Source: a virus. From it: 33,713 bases of DNA. The DNA lies in IMG/VR virus record IMGVR_UViG_3300045996_000919, positions 1 to 33,713 of that record. One strand, given 5' to 3'. Below are positions 1-7,604 of this stretch, one piece after another (position 1 is the stretch's first letter; each line of letters opens with the position of its first letter). Under the pieces are notes generated by a model. It saw nothing but the letters and a program-made list of their open reading frames with translations. It was not told the origin of the DNA and did no database searches. A program made the translations under genes and the position numbers.

Positions 1-75
1 CCTTCCAGCGCAAAAGAAGGTCACTTAATCGGAATCGAATTAATTCAAAACGCTAACACTGGTCAAGCTGTATAA
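1..75 (+). CDS. 3' end of an early phage protein (partial)
   Basis: Frame 1 is open from the first base to a TAA at 73-75, giving a 24-residue C-terminus that ends IELIQNANTGQAV. The start lies outside the window. It runs in the same direction as the HNH and replication genes that follow after a 29-bp gap, so it is probably the preceding gene of the early operon. The fragment is too short for me to recognise the family. Confidence 0.5.
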   Translation, partial: PSSAKEGHLIGIELIQNANTGQAV

Positions 76-104
76 TCCCCCTTAGTAAAAAACTTATTTA
101 ATGT

Positions 105-530
105 ATGGCAAAACAAACTTATTCAGAAAAGCTTCAGGATAGAAGATGGCAAATGAGAAGGGTTGAAATCTTACTACGGGATAACTTCACCTGTGTTAAA
201 TGCCAGGATTCGACTAATAAACAGGTCCATGTTCACCATAAAGAATACAGGAAAGGTTTAGATCCCTGGGATTATACCGATTCAGAACTCGAGACTTTAT
301 GTAAGGACTGCCACGCTAAAGAACATGATCTTATCCCGGATAACGAACCTGAAAGGAAATACAATCACTTCCTTTTATACAGAGCCAGCGAACCCGTTCA
401 ATTGATTAACGAACATATCAATAGCCTTCAGGAGAAACTTAAAGAGGATATCCCGGATGAGCTTCAGGAAGAGATTTTAAAGAACATCATTTATTTACAC
501 GAACAAAGAAAACAATTTTTAGCCGCTTAA
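105..530 (+). CDS. HNH endonuclease-like protein
   Basis: A 141-residue protein with an HNH-type zinc-supported nuclease core: C30xxC33, then the paired histidines VHVHHKEY at 42-48, then C66xxC69H70 and H74. The residue order (Cys pair, HH, Cys pair, His) is the usual His-Me finger arrangement. Residues 85-141 are charged and helical with no recognised domain. It sits seven bases before the replication initiator in the early operon, not beside the terminase as many phage HNH proteins do, so a role in packaging is less likely than a nuclease role in replication or recombination, or selfish homing. The nuclease fold is well supported; the role is inference. Confidence 0.75.
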   Translation: MAKQTYSEKLQDRRWQMRRVEILLRDNFTCVKCQDSTNKQVHVHHKEYRKGLDPWDYTDSELETLCKDCHAKEHDLIPDNEPERKYNHFLLYRASEPVQLINEHINSLQEKLKEDIPDELQEEILKNIIYLHEQRKQFLAA

Positions 531-536
531 ATTTTT

Positions 537-1211
537 ATGGCAAACCGCATACTTAGAGATTGGACCGATTCCGATAAAATAAACAACCTTTCAGTACACG
601 CTGAAAGATTCTTTACCAGACTTATAATGAAAGTTGATGATTACGGGCGCTTTTTTTCTGACCCTAGATTGTTAAAAGCCAATTTGTTTCCTCTTTTACT
701 TGATTCAATTCGTGAAGCCGATGTTACCCGTTGGATGGCTGAGTGCCAAAAGGCCGGACTAATCGTTATCTACGAAATCAAAGGCAAAGGGTATTTACAG
801 ATTGAAGTCTTTAAGCAAACTCTTAGGCAGAAAAAAGAGCGTTACCCGGGCCCTGAAAAATCTGCTACGCAATTGCATAGCAATAGTACATCAATTGCTC
901 CTCCTGAAACAGAAACGAAACAGAAACTAGAAACGAAACTAGAACCCCAATTTTTTACAAAGATAGGTTCTGAGACTTTTAACAAAAAGGTTTCCCAGGT
1001 TCTGGACCAAGAGTACAGAAGTATGCTAGAGATTCATTTAATGGGAAAATTGAAAGGATTGAAAGAGGTAGACGTTCTTAGGACTATGGATATTGAATTT
1101 GCAAACTACCATTTTGAGGACGTTAACCATTTAAACAATGCTCTTAAAGGCATAGGACCTAAGATCAAAGTAGTTCAGGTATCAACCGTTAAATCCGTAG
1201 AATTAAAATGA
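537..1211 (+). CDS. Replication initiator-like protein (helicase-loader position)
   Basis: A 224-residue protein. Residues 1-105 look like the winged-helix N-terminal domain common in phage replication proteins (pattern RDWTDSDKINNLS ... DDYGRFFSDPRLLKANLF ... W..E....GLI..YE.KGKGYLQI). A low-complexity Thr/Glu/Lys linker follows at about 112-140, then a helical C-terminal region. Its ATG-stop overlap with the DnaB-like helicase gene (ATGA at 1208-1211) implies translational coupling. By analogy with lambda O or DnaD-type proteins it would bind the origin and bring in the helicase. The origin itself is not identified. I infer the role from architecture and position, not from a catalytic motif. 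Confidence 0.65.
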   Translation: MANRILRDWTDSDKINNLSVHAERFFTRLIMKVDDYGRFFSDPRLLKANLFPLLLDSIREADVTRWMAECQKAGLIVIYEIKGKGYLQIEVFKQTLRQKKERYPGPEKSATQLHSNSTSIAPPETETKQKLETKLEPQFFTKIGSETFNKKVSQVLDQEYRSMLEIHLMGKLKGLKEVDVLRTMDIEFANYHFEDVNHLNNALKGIGPKIKVVQVSTVKSVELK

Positions 1212-2521
1212 CCGACATCGAATCGAGAGTTTTAGGGGCTATGCTCATGGAGCCTGAGTTATCTACGGATGCTTTGGATATCCTAAAGCCTGAGCATTTT
1301 AGTGACCCGGATCTTTCCACAGTTTACAAAGCTGTACACAAACTTTATACGAATAAGCAGGATATTGACCTGGTTACTGTTTGTGAGGAGCTTAAGAAAA
1401 TGGGAGTGATAGAATCGCTGGGCGGGTATTACTTTGTTTCCTCCTTAACGAATAAAATTGCAAGTGCCGGACACATCGAAGCCCATGCCAGGATAATTCA
1501 GCAGGAATTTCTTAACCGTAAAATAGCCGAAATACTCAATAGGGCTAACTATAAGCTATCCGAACCTCAGACCGACCCCTTTGAACTTATCACGGAAATT
1601 GAAGGCAACCTAAGCAGTTTAATCGGGGGAGTGGTTCAAAACAAAATATCTCGGGTAGATGAAGTAAGGGATATTGTTATCTCGGAAAACAAAGAAGTCT
1701 TAAAGTCAGGTAGGCGGTCTGGGATTCCTTGTTCAATTGACCGGCTCAATAATCAAACAAACGGCTGGCAGAAAGGTGACCTTGTTATTATGGCTGGTCG
1801 CCCGGGTATGGGAAAGACTTCAGCAGCTTTGGACTTTGTTCTTTATCCTGCACTTAACGGACGGGCTACGGCAATGTTTAGTCTCGAGATGAGCAAGGAA
1901 CAGTTAACCGGGAGAATCCTTTCTATAATCAGCAGTCTTAACGTTCAGTCGATTATTAATAAAACAATGGATGCCGGGCAGATCCTTTACCTGGAAAACC
2001 AAGCTCAGGTATTAAACGGAGTCCCGTTATTTATTGATGATACGCCCGGGATAACCTTATTCGATTTAAGGAACAAGGCCCGGAAGCTTAAGAGAACCCA
2101 AAACATTGAATTGATTGTAGTTGACTATTTACAGTTAATGAATGGTGAGAATAAAAGGAACGGGAACCGGGAGCAGGAAATCAGTAATATTTCAAGAGGA
2201 CTTAAGGGATTGGCAAAAGAACTTCAGGTCCCGGTAATAGCCTTATCTCAATTATCCCGGGAGTGTGAAAAAAGACCAGACAAGAAACCAATGCTTTCAG
2301 ACTTAAGGGAATCGGGAGCTATTGAACAGGATGCAGATATGGTGATATTCAACTTTAGACCTGAGTATTACGGAATGGATACTTATCAGTTAGGTATGGA
2401 AGAAATACCAGCAGACGGTTTATTCATGTTCATTATCGCAAAGTTCAGGAACGGATCGCCTGGAGAAGTACGGGCCCGGTTCGTTAAAGAAAATACAATG
2501 ATTACAAATTATAACGTCTAA
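1208..2521 (+). CDS. dnaB-like: Replicative DNA helicase, DnaB-like
   Basis: A 437-residue protein close to full bacterial DnaB length. Residues 1-105 match the DnaB N-terminal domain (IESRVLGAMLMEPE near the start, DLVTVCEELKK at 54-64). The RecA-like domain carries Walker A GRPGMGKT at 197-204, FSLEMSKEQL at 224-233, Walker B ELIVVDYLQLM at 301-311, and the ALSQLSRECEKRPDKKP / LRESGAIEQDADMV region typical of DnaB motifs 3-4. All key residues appear intact. As a hexameric 5'-3' helicase it would unwind phage DNA at the fork. Possession of its own helicase indicates theta-type replication independent of the host enzyme. Start overlaps the preceding stop by four bases. Confidence 0.95.
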   Translation: MTDIESRVLGAMLMEPELSTDALDILKPEHFSDPDLSTVYKAVHKLYTNKQDIDLVTVCEELKKMGVIESLGGYYFVSSLTNKIASAGHIEAHARIIQQEFLNRKIAEILNRANYKLSEPQTDPFELITEIEGNLSSLIGGVVQNKISRVDEVRDIVISENKEVLKSGRRSGIPCSIDRLNNQTNGWQKGDLVIMAGRPGMGKTSAALDFVLYPALNGRATAMFSLEMSKEQLTGRILSIISSLNVQSIINKTMDAGQILYLENQAQVLNGVPLFIDDTPGITLFDLRNKARKLKRTQNIELIVVDYLQLMNGENKRNGNREQEISNISRGLKGLAKELQVPVIALSQLSRECEKRPDKKPMLSDLRESGAIEQDADMVIFNFRPEYYGMDTYQLGMEEIPADGLFMFIIAKFRNGSPGEVRARFVKENTMITNYNV

Positions 2522-2552
2522 TAAGAGAAGGTAAAATAAAAGAATTGGTAGG

Positions 2553-2768
2553 ATGAATTATTGGAGAATGGATATTAACCAGAAGATTAACGTTAAAAGC
2601 TGGTACTATAACGAAGAAGGGTCTGTTATGGATAATTCTTACATGACTCACTTTCCTTACAATTTTGACCGTCCGTGTTTTGGTAAAAAGATGTTCAGGT
2701 CAAAAACCAAATATTGCGGGATAGACATTTTTAAAAACAAACCAGATCAATTAACCCTTAGTATATAA
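2553..2768 (+). CDS. Hypothetical early protein, 71 aa
   Basis: A small protein rich in aromatic, Asn and Lys residues, with two cysteines (42 and 55) but no recognisable motif, membrane segment or signal peptide. It lies 31 bp after the helicase gene and 31 bp before the next small gene, on the same strand. An internal ATG at residue 6 (2568) is an alternative start. I do not recognise the family. Confidence 0.45.
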   Translation: MNYWRMDINQKINVKSWYYNEEGSVMDNSYMTHFPYNFDRPCFGKKMFRSKTKYCGIDIFKNKPDQLTLSI

Positions 2769-2799
2769 ACAACAAACAACACTCAATCTATTTTAAATT

Positions 2800-3009
2800 A
2801 TGGCAATTACAATTATCATCCTAGCTTATGTAGCTAGTGTATTTCTGAACAGGTGGCTTAATAAAATAATGTATAAAAAATTTGATACTCTAATACTTCC
2901 AAGCCTGTGGTTTTCGTCATTTTTATGCACAGCCGTCTTTTTAATTGGATTTGCTATGGAGAGCGTAAAGCCGAAAGAAAATTGGTTCACTGGCAAAAAT
3001 TGGAAATAA
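2800..3009 (+). CDS. Small two-helix membrane protein, 69 aa
   Basis: Two hydrophobic segments, about residues 2-17 and 31-52, separated by a basic loop (NRWLNKIMYKK), predict a small inner-membrane protein with the loop in the cytoplasm. The C-terminal tail is polar. It lies in the early region, away from the lysis genes, so a holin role is not favoured. It could be a host-takeover or superinfection-exclusion protein, but nothing in the sequence decides this. Confidence 0.5.
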   Translation: MAITIIILAYVASVFLNRWLNKIMYKKFDTLILPSLWFSSFLCTAVFLIGFAMESVKPKENWFTGKNWK

Positions 3010-3038
3010 CCCCAACCCCCTTAAATAAAACAGTATAT

Positions 3039-3437
3039 ATGGAAAAGAAGATTAAAACAGCAGAATACAGGATTAAAATTGTCGATGAGGAATATAATCG
3101 GCTTGTCAAGGTTCTTGATAAGAATAATTTTTCTTATTGGCTATCCCTCTCCACCCCTGTATCAGAAGTGCCAACGGATTTGAGGAAATATATTGACGGA
3201 AAGTTTAAGTATGATTCGATAGGACAGTATGTTTGGATTGTAGATAAAACAGGAGGGCATCAGAAATTTGCAGACTTACGGGGATGGGGAGCCATTCAAA
3301 ATTTATTCAAAAAAAAGAACGGGGAAATTGATTTAAAAGCCGCTGAGGAATTTCAGGACAAAGTTGGGGAATGGCTTGTTTCTGTTTTAAATAATTCGTT
3401 ATCCTCTAAACTATCAGAAGGTAATACAAACAAATAA
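3039..3437 (+). CDS. Hypothetical early protein, 132 aa
   Basis: I chose the ATG at 3039 because the longer reading frame overlaps the upstream membrane-protein gene and encodes an implausible N-terminus there. The predicted protein is soluble and charged, starts MEKKIKTAEYRIKI, and has a Trp/Gly-rich middle (ADLRGWGAIQNLF) followed by a helical C-terminus. No recognised domain. It is preceded by the C-rich gap seen after several stops in this operon. Confidence 0.5.
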   Translation: MEKKIKTAEYRIKIVDEEYNRLVKVLDKNNFSYWLSLSTPVSEVPTDLRKYIDGKFKYDSIGQYVWIVDKTGGHQKFADLRGWGAIQNLFKKKNGEIDLKAAEEFQDKVGEWLVSVLNNSLSSKLSEGNTNK

Positions 3438-3446
3438 AAAAAAAAT

Positions 3447-3542
3447 ATGAAAAAAACATGGCCACGATACTTCTCAAAAGTTTGGGAGGGTAATATCAAT
3501 AACGAGACTTTAACCAACAATATATATGCGAAAGAAGACTAA
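3447..3542 (+). CDS. Possible 31-aa small protein
   Basis: ATG at 3447 opens a short frame starting MKKTWPRYFSKVWEGN and ending at TAA 3540-3542, overlapping the next gene by 17 bp. It would fill an otherwise empty 88-bp gap, and the Lys/Trp/Arg-rich start looks protein-like. A frame this short can easily arise by chance, so I list it as doubtful. Confidence 0.25.
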   Translation: MKKTWPRYFSKVWEGNINNETLTNNIYAKED

Positions 3543-3801
3543 AACAGAATTGGAACAAGCAATAAGGTTGCTAGATGATATTAGGATTATTGTTGTTAAG
3601 GAAAACTTTCATAGTCGGCTTGAAGAAAATCTCCACGAAGTTCAACAGTTAATTTTTAAGCATCAAGACAAATCCCTCTCGGAAATACCAACAGATGAGG
3701 AGATAGACAGTGAATTTCCTTTAGACGAAACATTTACTGATACCAAATATGCTTTAAACATGGGTAAAAGACAAGGTGCAAAATGGATGCGAGATTTATG
3801 A
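3526..3801 (+). CDS. Hypothetical coiled-coil early protein, 91 aa
   Basis: Predicted to be largely helical: residues 7-55 show heptad-like spacing of Leu/Ile, followed by an acidic stretch (DEEIDSEFPLDE). It ends YALNMGKRQGAKWMRDL, a C-terminal pattern (basic-Gly-x-x-Trp-Met) that I associate with small phage and prophage hypothetical proteins next to DUF551-type genes. The stop overlaps the next start (ATGA at 3798-3801), so the two are probably co-translated. Function unknown. Confidence 0.55.
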   Translation: MRKKTKTELEQAIRLLDDIRIIVVKENFHSRLEENLHEVQQLIFKHQDKSLSEIPTDEEIDSEFPLDETFTDTKYALNMGKRQGAKWMRDL

Positions 3802-4268
3802 AAACAGTAAGACTGGAAGAAACAGAAAATAGGAGAACGCTTCACATAGGAAGTTATTTCGTTGACCTGAACGAGTCAGAGTATCGGGAATTAGTTAAAA
3901 TATTTTTAGGCAAACTATCAGGTACAATAGATGAAGGAGAAATTGACTGGGGTAAGGTGTTTAGCGACTGGCAAAAAAAATATTTTACCGTTAAAGACGG
4001 GCCACATTATAAAAAACAGGACTTCGTAGATTATTTGAAAGAAAATTATTCATGCCTCCCTATAAAGAAAGAAGGGGAATGGATTAGTGTTGAAGAAAGA
4101 TTGCCAACAAAATCAGGGAAGTATTGGGTTTACAGGAAAGGATGTGAAAAACATCATTTTGAAAAATGGAATGGGTCAGGTTGGGCTTACAACAAAATTG
4201 ATATTACCCATTGGATGCCCTTACCAAAAGCACCTGAATTTATTAAATCTAAGGAGGAAGGAAAATGA
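3798..4268 (+). CDS. DUF551 domain protein
   Basis: I chose the ATG at 3798, which overlaps the previous stop as ATGA, over an in-frame ATG 15 bp upstream. The 156-residue product has an unassigned N-terminal half and a C-terminal DUF551-like domain at about 94-146: EWISVEERLPTKSGKYWVY ... ITHWMPLPKAPE, with the family's W-I-S-V-E-x-x-L-P start and T-H-W-M-P-L-P end. DUF551 proteins are common in phages and prophages and have no established biochemical role. The stop overlaps the next start (4265-4268). Confidence 0.7.
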   Translation: MKTVRLEETENRRTLHIGSYFVDLNESEYRELVKIFLGKLSGTIDEGEIDWGKVFSDWQKKYFTVKDGPHYKKQDFVDYLKENYSCLPIKKEGEWISVEERLPTKSGKYWVYRKGCEKHHFEKWNGSGWAYNKIDITHWMPLPKAPEFIKSKEEGK

Positions 4269-4465
4269 AAGATCAAATTAAGCACATCGAGGATTTAGGA
4301 AACTTCTTAGTAAAAGCTATGGATTGGTGGAATGATCTATCGGGAGAGGACAAAATATTTAGACTTGTGGCTTATAAACTAGCATTTGGTATAGATATAA
4401 ATTACCCGACAGAAGATCAGATCATGGAGTTGTTCGCCTTGGAAGTTAAAATGAATGAAAAATAA
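4265..4465 (+). CDS. Hypothetical early protein, 66 aa
   Basis: A small, acidic, probably helical protein (IEDLGNFLVKAMDWWND) coupled to the DUF551 gene by an ATGA overlap. No signal peptide or membrane segment. No family recognised. Confidence 0.5.
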   Translation: MKDQIKHIEDLGNFLVKAMDWWNDLSGEDKIFRLVAYKLAFGIDINYPTEDQIMELFALEVKMNEK

Positions 4466-4490
4466 CCCCCACAAACAAGTAAGTAATACT

Positions 4491-4745
4491 ATGACAAGAG
4501 AAGAAGAAATACAAGAATCAAAGATCCTGTTTAAAAAAGAATATGGCGTAATGAAGGGTGTAATAATAGCTTCTATATTAGGCGGATTCGTAGCCTTTGG
4601 ATTTGTTATGCAGGATAACTCAAAGCGACACAATCAAAAACTAAACCAACTTAAATACGAATCCCGCACCAAAGACTCTTTATACAGAGAAGCTAATACT
4701 AGATTAATTAACCATAAGAATAAATGTAACTGTGTTTGTTTATGA
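4491..4745 (+). CDS. Single-pass membrane protein, 84 aa
   Basis: I prefer the ATG at 4491 to the in-frame ATG at 4455, because the latter overlaps the upstream gene and adds a polar leader of 12 residues. There is a charged N-terminus, one membrane helix at about residues 21-40 (GVIIASILGGFVAFGFVM), then a basic helical region and a cysteine-rich end (CNCVCL). The topology is probably N-in with the tail outside. Function unknown. The stop overlaps the next start. Confidence 0.5.
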   Translation: MTREEEIQESKILFKKEYGVMKGVIIASILGGFVAFGFVMQDNSKRHNQKLNQLKYESRTKDSLYREANTRLINHKNKCNCVCL

Positions 4746-4978
4746 AAGATGCAAGATTAGGACAATACCTTCTATGGGAAGGAAAGCCAGCTAAAATAGT
4801 TGCAGAGGTTAACAGTCGAATGGTTGTAGTTGAACTTCTGGAAAACTGTAAATGTCCTCACTGTAAAGGGGATTTAGGAAAGGATCAAACCTATGTTGTC
4901 GTCAGCTCTCCAATGTTTCAGAACGGAGCAGAACGAATGGAATCTATAACCGATGATCCAACACTAATCATAAGTTAA
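4742..4978 (+). CDS. Small protein with CxC/CxxC zinc-ribbon-like knuckle, 78 aa
   Basis: The ATG at 4742 overlaps the preceding stop (ATGA). The N-terminal half looks like a small beta-barrel (GQYLLWEGKPAKIVAEVNS). The segment NCKCPHCKGDLG holds three closely spaced cysteines, which could bind a metal with a further partner, although no second CxxC pair is seen. No family recognised. The next gene follows after 49 bp in which I see no feature. Confidence 0.5.
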   Translation: MKDARLGQYLLWEGKPAKIVAEVNSRMVVVELLENCKCPHCKGDLGKDQTYVVVSSPMFQNGAERMESITDDPTLIIS

Positions 4979-5027
4979 TGCTACAAATCCTAGCACTAAG
5001 TAAAGTATCTTATTATTAAATTTTATT

Positions 5028-5216
5028 ATGACAGATGAATGGTTCAAAGAAAAAGGATTCGAGAAGCTTAACTGGGGATGGTACAAAGATGGGTTTATTT
5101 TTCGGTCGGGTGGCCTTGTAAAATGTTATCCAGGAACAAAAGAGCCTCATTATACAGTAGCAATTAATATTAAAACAGAAGAAGAATTAAGAAAAGTTTG
5201 GAGGCAACATAAATGA
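5028..5216 (+). CDS. Hypothetical early protein, 62 aa
   Basis: A small soluble protein with an aromatic, Gly-rich N-terminus (EKGFEKLNWGWYKDGFIF) of a type seen in many small phage proteins, and a helical C-terminus. It overlaps the homing-type endonuclease gene by four bases. Function unknown. Confidence 0.5.
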   Translation: MTDEWFKEKGFEKLNWGWYKDGFIFRSGGLVKCYPGTKEPHYTVAINIKTEEELRKVWRQHK

Positions 5217-5776
5217 GGCCAGAATTAAAAGCGATACAGGGTTTTGAGGATTACACCTGTGATATTTACGGAAATGTATATTCTAAACGATGTAAATTAA
5301 AGCAGGGTTTTCGGAACGGATATACTTGTGTGTCTTTAAGGAAAAACAAACAGACAATAACAAAAAGTGTACACCGAATTATTGCGGAATGTTTTTTACC
5401 AAATCCAGAAAACAAGTTTTATGTTAACCACATCAATGGTGTTAAATCAGACAATAGGGTTGAAAACCTGGAATGGGCAACGCCAAAAGAAAACGCCCAA
5501 CACGCTGCTATAAATGGTTTATGTAATCCGCCTCCAATGAATAGAACAGACTTGTCTATGCCAGTTATTCAGCTAACAATGGAAGGAGATAAAATCAAAT
5601 TATATCCTAGCATGAATGAGGCATCAAGACAAACCGGAATAAGCACAAGGTGGATAGGCGCCTGTGTTAATGGAGGATCTTATCGGATAAGTGGAGGAGA
5701 GAAAAAATGGATTAATTGTAAAACCGCCGGAGGTTACAAATGGAAATCCGTAAAAACAGAAATAGAGAAGTATTAG
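5213..5776 (+). CDS. HNH homing endonuclease with NUMOD4 and NUMOD1 domains
   Basis: A 187-residue protein with three parts in order: a NUMOD4-like DNA-binding domain at about 5-50 (IQGFEDYTCDIYGNVYSK), an HNH nuclease core at about 54-95 (VNHINGVKSDN with H73, N81, then NRVENLEWAT), and a NUMOD1-like helical DNA-binding segment at about 117-176 (YPSMNEASRQTGISTRWI). Free-standing enzymes of this type cut specific DNA sites and spread by homing in phage genomes. It sits in the early operon with an ATGA overlap to its left, so it is expressed with its neighbours. No intron or interrupted gene is seen nearby, so it is probably a free-standing mobile gene. Confidence 0.85.
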   Translation: MRPELKAIQGFEDYTCDIYGNVYSKRCKLKQGFRNGYTCVSLRKNKQTITKSVHRIIAECFLPNPENKFYVNHINGVKSDNRVENLEWATPKENAQHAAINGLCNPPPMNRTDLSMPVIQLTMEGDKIKLYPSMNEASRQTGISTRWIGACVNGGSYRISGGEKKWINCKTAGGYKWKSVKTEIEKY

Positions 5777-5778
5777 TT

Positions 5779-6057
5779 ATGGAGAGAATAAATTTTAATT
5801 TAAATCAACACATCTTAGTTAAGCTTAAAGATGAGGGGTTCGAGCATTGGAAAAAAGCCTATAATGAGGTTTTGCCAGATCAATTTAAAAAGCCATTGTC
5901 GTACTTTAAAAATATGGAAAAGGACGGGTATGTAAGATTTCAGGCTTGGGACTTTATGAGACTGTTTGGAGAAACTATTACGCTCGGAGTTGAGCCTCTG
6001 TTTTATCCAGATATAATAATTCTGCAACTGAAAGGATCTGAACTGCTTAATTCTTAA
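5779..6057 (+). CDS. Hypothetical early protein, 92 aa
   Basis: I chose the ATG at 5779, two bases after the endonuclease stop. The upstream in-frame ATG lies inside that gene. The protein is soluble, with INFNLNQHILVKLKDEGFEHW at its N-terminus and a Phe/Trp-rich middle. I do not assign a family, although the start resembles other small phage proteins of unknown function. It is the penultimate gene of the early plus-strand run. Confidence 0.5.
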   Translation: MERINFNLNQHILVKLKDEGFEHWKKAYNEVLPDQFKKPLSYFKNMEKDGYVRFQAWDFMRLFGETITLGVEPLFYPDIIILQLKGSELLNS

Positions 6058-6068
6058 TAGCCGTAGTT

Positions 6069-6248
6069 ATGGGATTAACGCCAATGCAGCCGTACAAATT
6101 TAAAAAAGGAGACATAATTAGTGTTTCAGATAAAATATATCCTGATCGGGCAGGTATGTATGAGGTTGTTGATGTTGAGAATAAAAGCAGTGGTCAGGTA
6201 GTAACCATAAAAATTCAAGAAACAAAAACCCCTCCAATTAAAGAGTGA
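6069..6248 (+). CDS. Small SH3-like hypothetical protein, 59 aa
   Basis: ATG at 6069 to TGA at 6246-6248. The sequence KFKKGDIISVSDKIYPDRAG ... YEVVDVENKSSGQVVTIKIQ looks like a small beta-barrel of the KOW/SH3 type found in many short phage proteins. It is the last plus-strand early gene and converges with the lysis cassette, with only seven bases between the two stops and no visible terminator hairpin. Function unknown. Confidence 0.55.
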   Translation: MGLTPMQPYKFKKGDIISVSDKIYPDRAGMYEVVDVENKSSGQVVTIKIQETKTPPIKE

Positions 6249-6255
6249 AGGTAAT

Positions 6256-6786
6256 CTAATTCTTAATGGCGTTTATCGCTCTCGTTCCTTCCTTAACCGA
6301 TTCATAAGTGGCAAATAAAGCTATGATTCCGTTCTTCTGCCGCTTCTGTTTTTTTACTTCTTTTTTAAGATTGGCAATCTCCGTAGAATCGTTTCTGTGC
6401 TGTTCCTGATAGTCCACAAACAAACTAGAATCCTGTTTAATTACTTCTTTTAAAGAGACTATGGTAGATGAATCTTGTTTTATTATTGAATCACAAAGGT
6501 TAATTACAACCGGAATAACAGAATCACAAGGTAGCTGAGGATTGTTTTTAATTTCTTCTTTTGCTTTTCTCCAACGGGTAATATAAACTATACGGACTGA
6601 ATCTTTTCTCTCAGACTCTTTCTTAAGCTCATCCCTTTTTAAAAGTCCTGTCCTTATCTTTTCTTTAAGAGGTTCTGCTTTCTTGACAGGTTCAGAATCA
6701 CACCCCCTGAAAAGCCAAAACAATACCGCCAATAAAACAGCAATACCAAGTAAGGCAAGGGCTTTTCTATTGTCCGGCTGGATCAT
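6256..6786 (-). CDS. Spanin-like membrane-anchored coiled-coil protein
   Basis: I chose the ATG at 6786 (176 aa). An in-frame TTG lies 24 bp further upstream. An N-terminal membrane helix at about residues 9-27 (ALALLGIAVLLAVLFWLF) is followed by a long, charged, coiled-coil-like region with KEVIKQDSS and EIANLKKEVKKQKRQK. This is the layout of an inner-membrane spanin (Rz type) that disrupts the outer membrane in the last step of Gram-negative lysis. It is the last gene of the lysis cassette, 20 bp overlapping the putative holin. I found no separate outer-membrane lipoprotein partner. The role is inferred from topology and position. Confidence 0.55.
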   Translation of the reverse strand: MIQPDNRKALALLGIAVLLAVLFWLFRGCDSEPVKKAEPLKEKIRTGLLKRDELKKESERKDSVRIVYITRWRKAKEEIKNNPQLPCDSVIPVVINLCDSIIKQDSSTIVSLKEVIKQDSSLFVDYQEQHRNDSTEIANLKKEVKKQKRQKNGIIALFATYESVKEGTRAINAIKN

Positions 6787-7030
6787 TTCTTTTGCCGTTC
6801 TTAAAGTCAATTATATTCTGAATGGTTACTATGCCTAAACAAAGTAAAGCAAGGAATAACCAAGCGTATAAAGCGTGTAACTGATCTGCTTCGGCTAATT
6901 TGTATTTGGTAACATAAGCACCCATTAAAACAGCGAAAAGAGCCGTTAATTTTCTTCCCGAATATCCTAAAGTCGTATTATCGAGAGAAGCAAATAGCTT
7001 AGTTACAAAAGGGATTTTGGGTATTTTCAT
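6767..7030 (-). CDS. Putative holin, two membrane helices
   Basis: An 87-residue protein with hydrophobic segments at about 28-42 (LTALFAVLMGAYV) and 54-72 (LYAWLFLALLCLGIVTI) and a charged C-terminus (DFKNGKRNDPAGQ). Size, two-helix topology and its position immediately after the amidase gene (ATGA overlap at 7027-7030) fit a class II holin that makes the membrane lesion for endolysin release. The small membrane protein at 7443-7604 is a competing candidate. No family-level match is claimed. Confidence 0.55.
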   Translation of the reverse strand: MKIPKIPFVTKLFASLDNTTLGYSGRKLTALFAVLMGAYVTKYKLAEADQLHALYAWLFLALLCLGIVTIQNIIDFKNGKRNDPAGQ

Positions 7031-7446
7031 TTGATGTCTTTATATTCAATTATTGCGTTAAACTGAGGGCAAGCCTTTCTAGCTTTTTCGTACTTATATT
7101 TAAACCACGCATCCCTGTGACCGAGAATTTCAGCTTTAGGATATTTGGCTTTCCACTCTGAAATGATTTGTTTTAGTTCGTACTTCTGAGCATCCGTTCT
7201 ATTGTCACCGTCTTTTCCTCCAATCCAAGAAACATGAAGACCGTATTTATTAAAATCACCTCCGACACCGTTACTTATTGCGGAGTCTTCCAGTAATCTT
7301 GTTTTGTTACCGTATCTGTCAATTAAAATGTGATAGCCTGGATTTCTCCAACCTAAAACCTCTTTCCAGTATTTTTGAATGGCTTCAACTGTTGCGTCTT
7401 GAGGTGTAGCGGTACAGTGAACAAAAATGTATTTTATCTCCCTCAT
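7027..7446 (-). CDS. N-acetylmuramoyl-L-alanine amidase endolysin
   Basis: A 139-residue amidase_2/PGRP-type lysin, similar in size to T7 lysozyme. Zinc ligands are visible: H10 in IFVHCTAT, H110 in ILGHRDAW and C126 in RKACPQFN. The substrate-side motif GWRNPGYHILIDRYG is at 32-46. The enzyme would cut the amide bond between MurNAc and the stem peptide. There is no signal peptide, so release depends on a holin. It is flanked by two small membrane proteins and followed by a spanin-like gene, which completes a lysis cassette. Confidence 0.93.
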   Translation of the reverse strand: MREIKYIFVHCTATPQDATVEAIQKYWKEVLGWRNPGYHILIDRYGNKTRLLEDSAISNGVGGDFNKYGLHVSWIGGKDGDNRTDAQKYELKQIISEWKAKYPKAEILGHRDAWFKYKYEKARKACPQFNAIIEYKDIK

Positions 7447-7604
7447 ACCCTTCTACTTTCTTTATACCATTTATAAATAATAAAACCTAGCGAAGCTGCT
7501 GAGACTAATATTTTTAAAGCAATCTCAATATCCAATCCAATAGCATAAATAGCTCCCGCCCCGATTCCGGCTACTTCAAACGTTTCTCTTATTGTGTCTT
7601 TCAT
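7443..7604 (-). CDS. Small membrane protein in lysis cassette, 53 aa
   Basis: The ATG at 7604 and the TGA at 7443-7445 overlap both neighbours by four bases (ATGA on each side), which strongly supports this short gene. It has two hydrophobic stretches, about residues 11-25 (VAGIGAGAIYAIGL) and 28-46 (ALKILVSAASLGFIIYKWY), and a basic end (KESRRV). It may be the holin, an antiholin or a pinholin partner of the 6767-7030 protein. The sequence alone does not say which. Confidence 0.65.
   Translation of the reverse strand: MKDTIRETFEVAGIGAGAIYAIGLDIEIALKILVSAASLGFIIYKWYKESRRV

Noticed and set aside
5740-5778. Earlier start for the 5779 gene
   Set aside because: It lies inside the endonuclease gene and adds a basic leader with no support; the ATG just past the stop is more likely.
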